Below are positions 7,153 to 7,662 of a stretch of DNA of 7,662 nucleotides, piece by piece. The stretch spans positions 1 through 7,662 of the forward strand of contig CAYQZD010000157.1 of assembly GCA_964421875.1 (NCBI GenBank), in the 5' to 3' direction. How positions within the stretch are numbered: the first letter of the stretch is position 1; each line of letters opens with the position of its first letter. This DNA is from CAYQZD01 sp964421875 (lineage in GTDB: Bacteria > Electryoneota > Tariuqbacteria > Tariuqbacterales > Tariuqbacteraceae). The position numbers and the translations under genes are program-made. The notes under the pieces were generated by a model. The model had not been told where the DNA came from. It ran no database searches and was given only the letters and a program-made list of their open reading frames with translations.

Positions 7153-7370
7153 TATGAGGGCGAAGCGATTTGAACTCTTGGCCGCTACTACCCTCGTTAT
7201 CAATAGCCCCCTCACAGGTAATTTACGATTTAGGTGAACATTTGTCAAGTTTTCGGGGAAAAAGTGATTTTATACTTAGGACGTGTGCTTGGAGGCCCGG
7301 GCGGTTTTGGGAAAACAGGGTTTGTAGGGGGGTAAATGTCAGGGCTTAGGTGTGCTGAGGGTAAAACCTA

Positions 7371-7607
7371 ACGCGGATATGCATTCCCACGCCGGAGCGT
7401 GGGAACGAGGAAACGGTTTTTACCGGGTGCGAATACACGGATGCACATTATAGCGATTCCTAAAGGATGTGTTGCCGAAACCAATTTCGACTCATCATTC
7501 TGAGTGGCGGGATTGAGACAACCCAGCCACCAAGCGGGGGCTTTGGAGTCGGGTTCGTCCTCGAACCAGACATAGATGTTTGGGCAACAGCTCCTAAAAA
7601 GATTGTC
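7371..7607 (-). other. Open minus-strand stretch of 79 codons without a good start, possible gene remnant
   Basis: The frame is open from a stop at 7608-7610 to a TAG at 7368-7370. Its first half reads protein-like (CCPNIYVWFEDEPDSKAPAW, then WLGCLNPATQNDESKLV), with acidic and Trp-rich segments. Its end runs through the palindrome at 7384-7405, giving LVPTLRRGN. The only in-frame ATG (7446-7448) lies after the protein-like part, and there is no ribosome site. I do not recognise a family. It may be a fragment of a gene cut by a repeat insertion, or a repeat that happens to be open. Confidence 0.25.
7384..7405. repeat. Palindromic repeat element, TTCCCACGC stem (REP-like)
   Basis: TTCCCACGC (7384-7392), CGGA, then GCGTGGGAA (7397-7405) form a perfect 9-base-pair GC-rich hairpin. 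On the minus strand the loop is UCCG closed by C-G, which fits the stable UNCG tetraloop class, so the active RNA, if any, may be the minus-strand one. Elements with this CGTTCCCACGC...GCGTGGGAAT core are familiar as dispersed extragenic palindromes in many environmental bacterial genomes (from memory, not searched). No T-run follows. Confidence 0.7.
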
Positions 7608-7619
7608 CTATGATTTGTC

Positions 7620-7639
7620 ACTCCTGCGTAAGCAGGAGT
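7620..7639. repeat. Palindromic repeat element, ACTCCTGC stem with GTAA loop
   Basis: ACTCCTGC (7620-7627), GTAA, then GCAGGAGT (7632-7639) form a perfect 8-base-pair hairpin with a GNRA tetraloop on the plus strand. The wider text GTCACTCCTGCG...GCAGGAGTCCAG resembles the widespread GTCATTCC-type palindromic repeats (compare dRS3-like elements in Neisseria; similarity judged from memory). It sits near the window edge, so its full extent is not visible. Confidence 0.65.
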
Positions 7640-7662
7640 CCAGTATCTAATATAAATACAAG

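Larger units (their letters stand above)
6832..7662. other. Long region without a convincing gene, made of short repeats and possible remnants
   Basis: No open frame here reads like a whole protein. The longest ATG frame on the plus strand (6938-7237) crosses a hairpin repeat and the GAT tract and becomes a run of methionines, so it is probably chance. The region holds an inverted repeat (6896-6913), three separate short palindromes with different sequences (7041-7059, 7384-7405, 7620-7639), a triplet tract (7126-7152), a short acidic reading frame (7072-7173) and a minus-strand open stretch without a start (7371-7607). Base composition shifts along it: AT-rich up to about 7150, then more GC-rich. 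This looks like an accumulation site for dispersed repeats between transcription units. Confidence 0.6.

Noticed and set aside
6938..7237. 99-codon plus-strand frame as a gene
   Set aside because: It reads through a hairpin repeat and a GAT tract (giving a run of methionines) and into the tRNA-like stretch. It has no convincing ribosome site and no domain.
1..7662. CRISPR array or inverted-repeat-bounded transposon
   Set aside because: No regularly spaced direct repeats, no transposase and no matched terminal inverted repeats are visible. The palindromes are single and unrelated to each other.
7658..7662. Shared ACAAG at both window ends as a sign of a circular molecule
   Set aside because: Five identical bases are easily due to chance and are too short to indicate circularity.

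Overview
The window suggests a bacterium of an FCB-type or candidate-phylum lineage (Cloacimonetes-, Zixibacteria- or Ignavibacteria-like). The main evidence is the large secreted protein, which ends in a FlgD-Ig/type IX-style sorting domain with the signature NYPNPFNPET and carries dockerin-like calcium loops typical of those groups. The assignment is an inference from family features; there is no rRNA or marker gene here.

Layout. There are two real protein genes, both on the minus strand and each apparently its own transcription unit. Positions 76-2529 encode an 817-residue SIR2-STAND NTPase-helical repeat protein, the architecture of anti-phage NAD+-depleting sensors (Avs5-like). Positions 2530-2741 are an extremely AT-rich control region. 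It holds a strong ribosome binding site, a near-consensus sigma70-type promoter with A-tracts upstream, and two operator-like palindromic arrangements. Positions 2731-2770 are a textbook Rho-independent terminator for the gene at 2791-6762, which encodes a 1323-residue secreted multidomain protein: signal peptide, NHL-type propeller blades interleaved with other modules, an Ig-like part, cohesin-like domains around a dockerin-like pair, and the sorting domain. Positions 6763-7662 contain no convincing gene. They hold the promoter/leader of the secreted protein and then a patchwork of short palindromic repeats, a GAT triplet tract and possible gene remnants. Positions 1-75, downstream of the defence gene, show no clear terminator or gene.

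How the parts relate. The terminator at 2731-2770 separates the two units, so the defence gene is likely transcribed alone from its own promoter. The two genes differ strongly in base composition: the defence gene and its control region are AT-rich, the secreted protein gene is GC-rich. This fits acquisition of the defence gene by transfer into a host chromosome rich in dispersed repeats. No functional link between the two proteins is evident.

The most promising system is the stand-alone SIR2-STAND protein. Its putative catalytic-site motif reads H-L-N-G rather than the H-G of classical sirtuins. The second most interesting object is the modular architecture of the secreted protein, especially its calcium loops with an insertion and its repeated W...GDG module.
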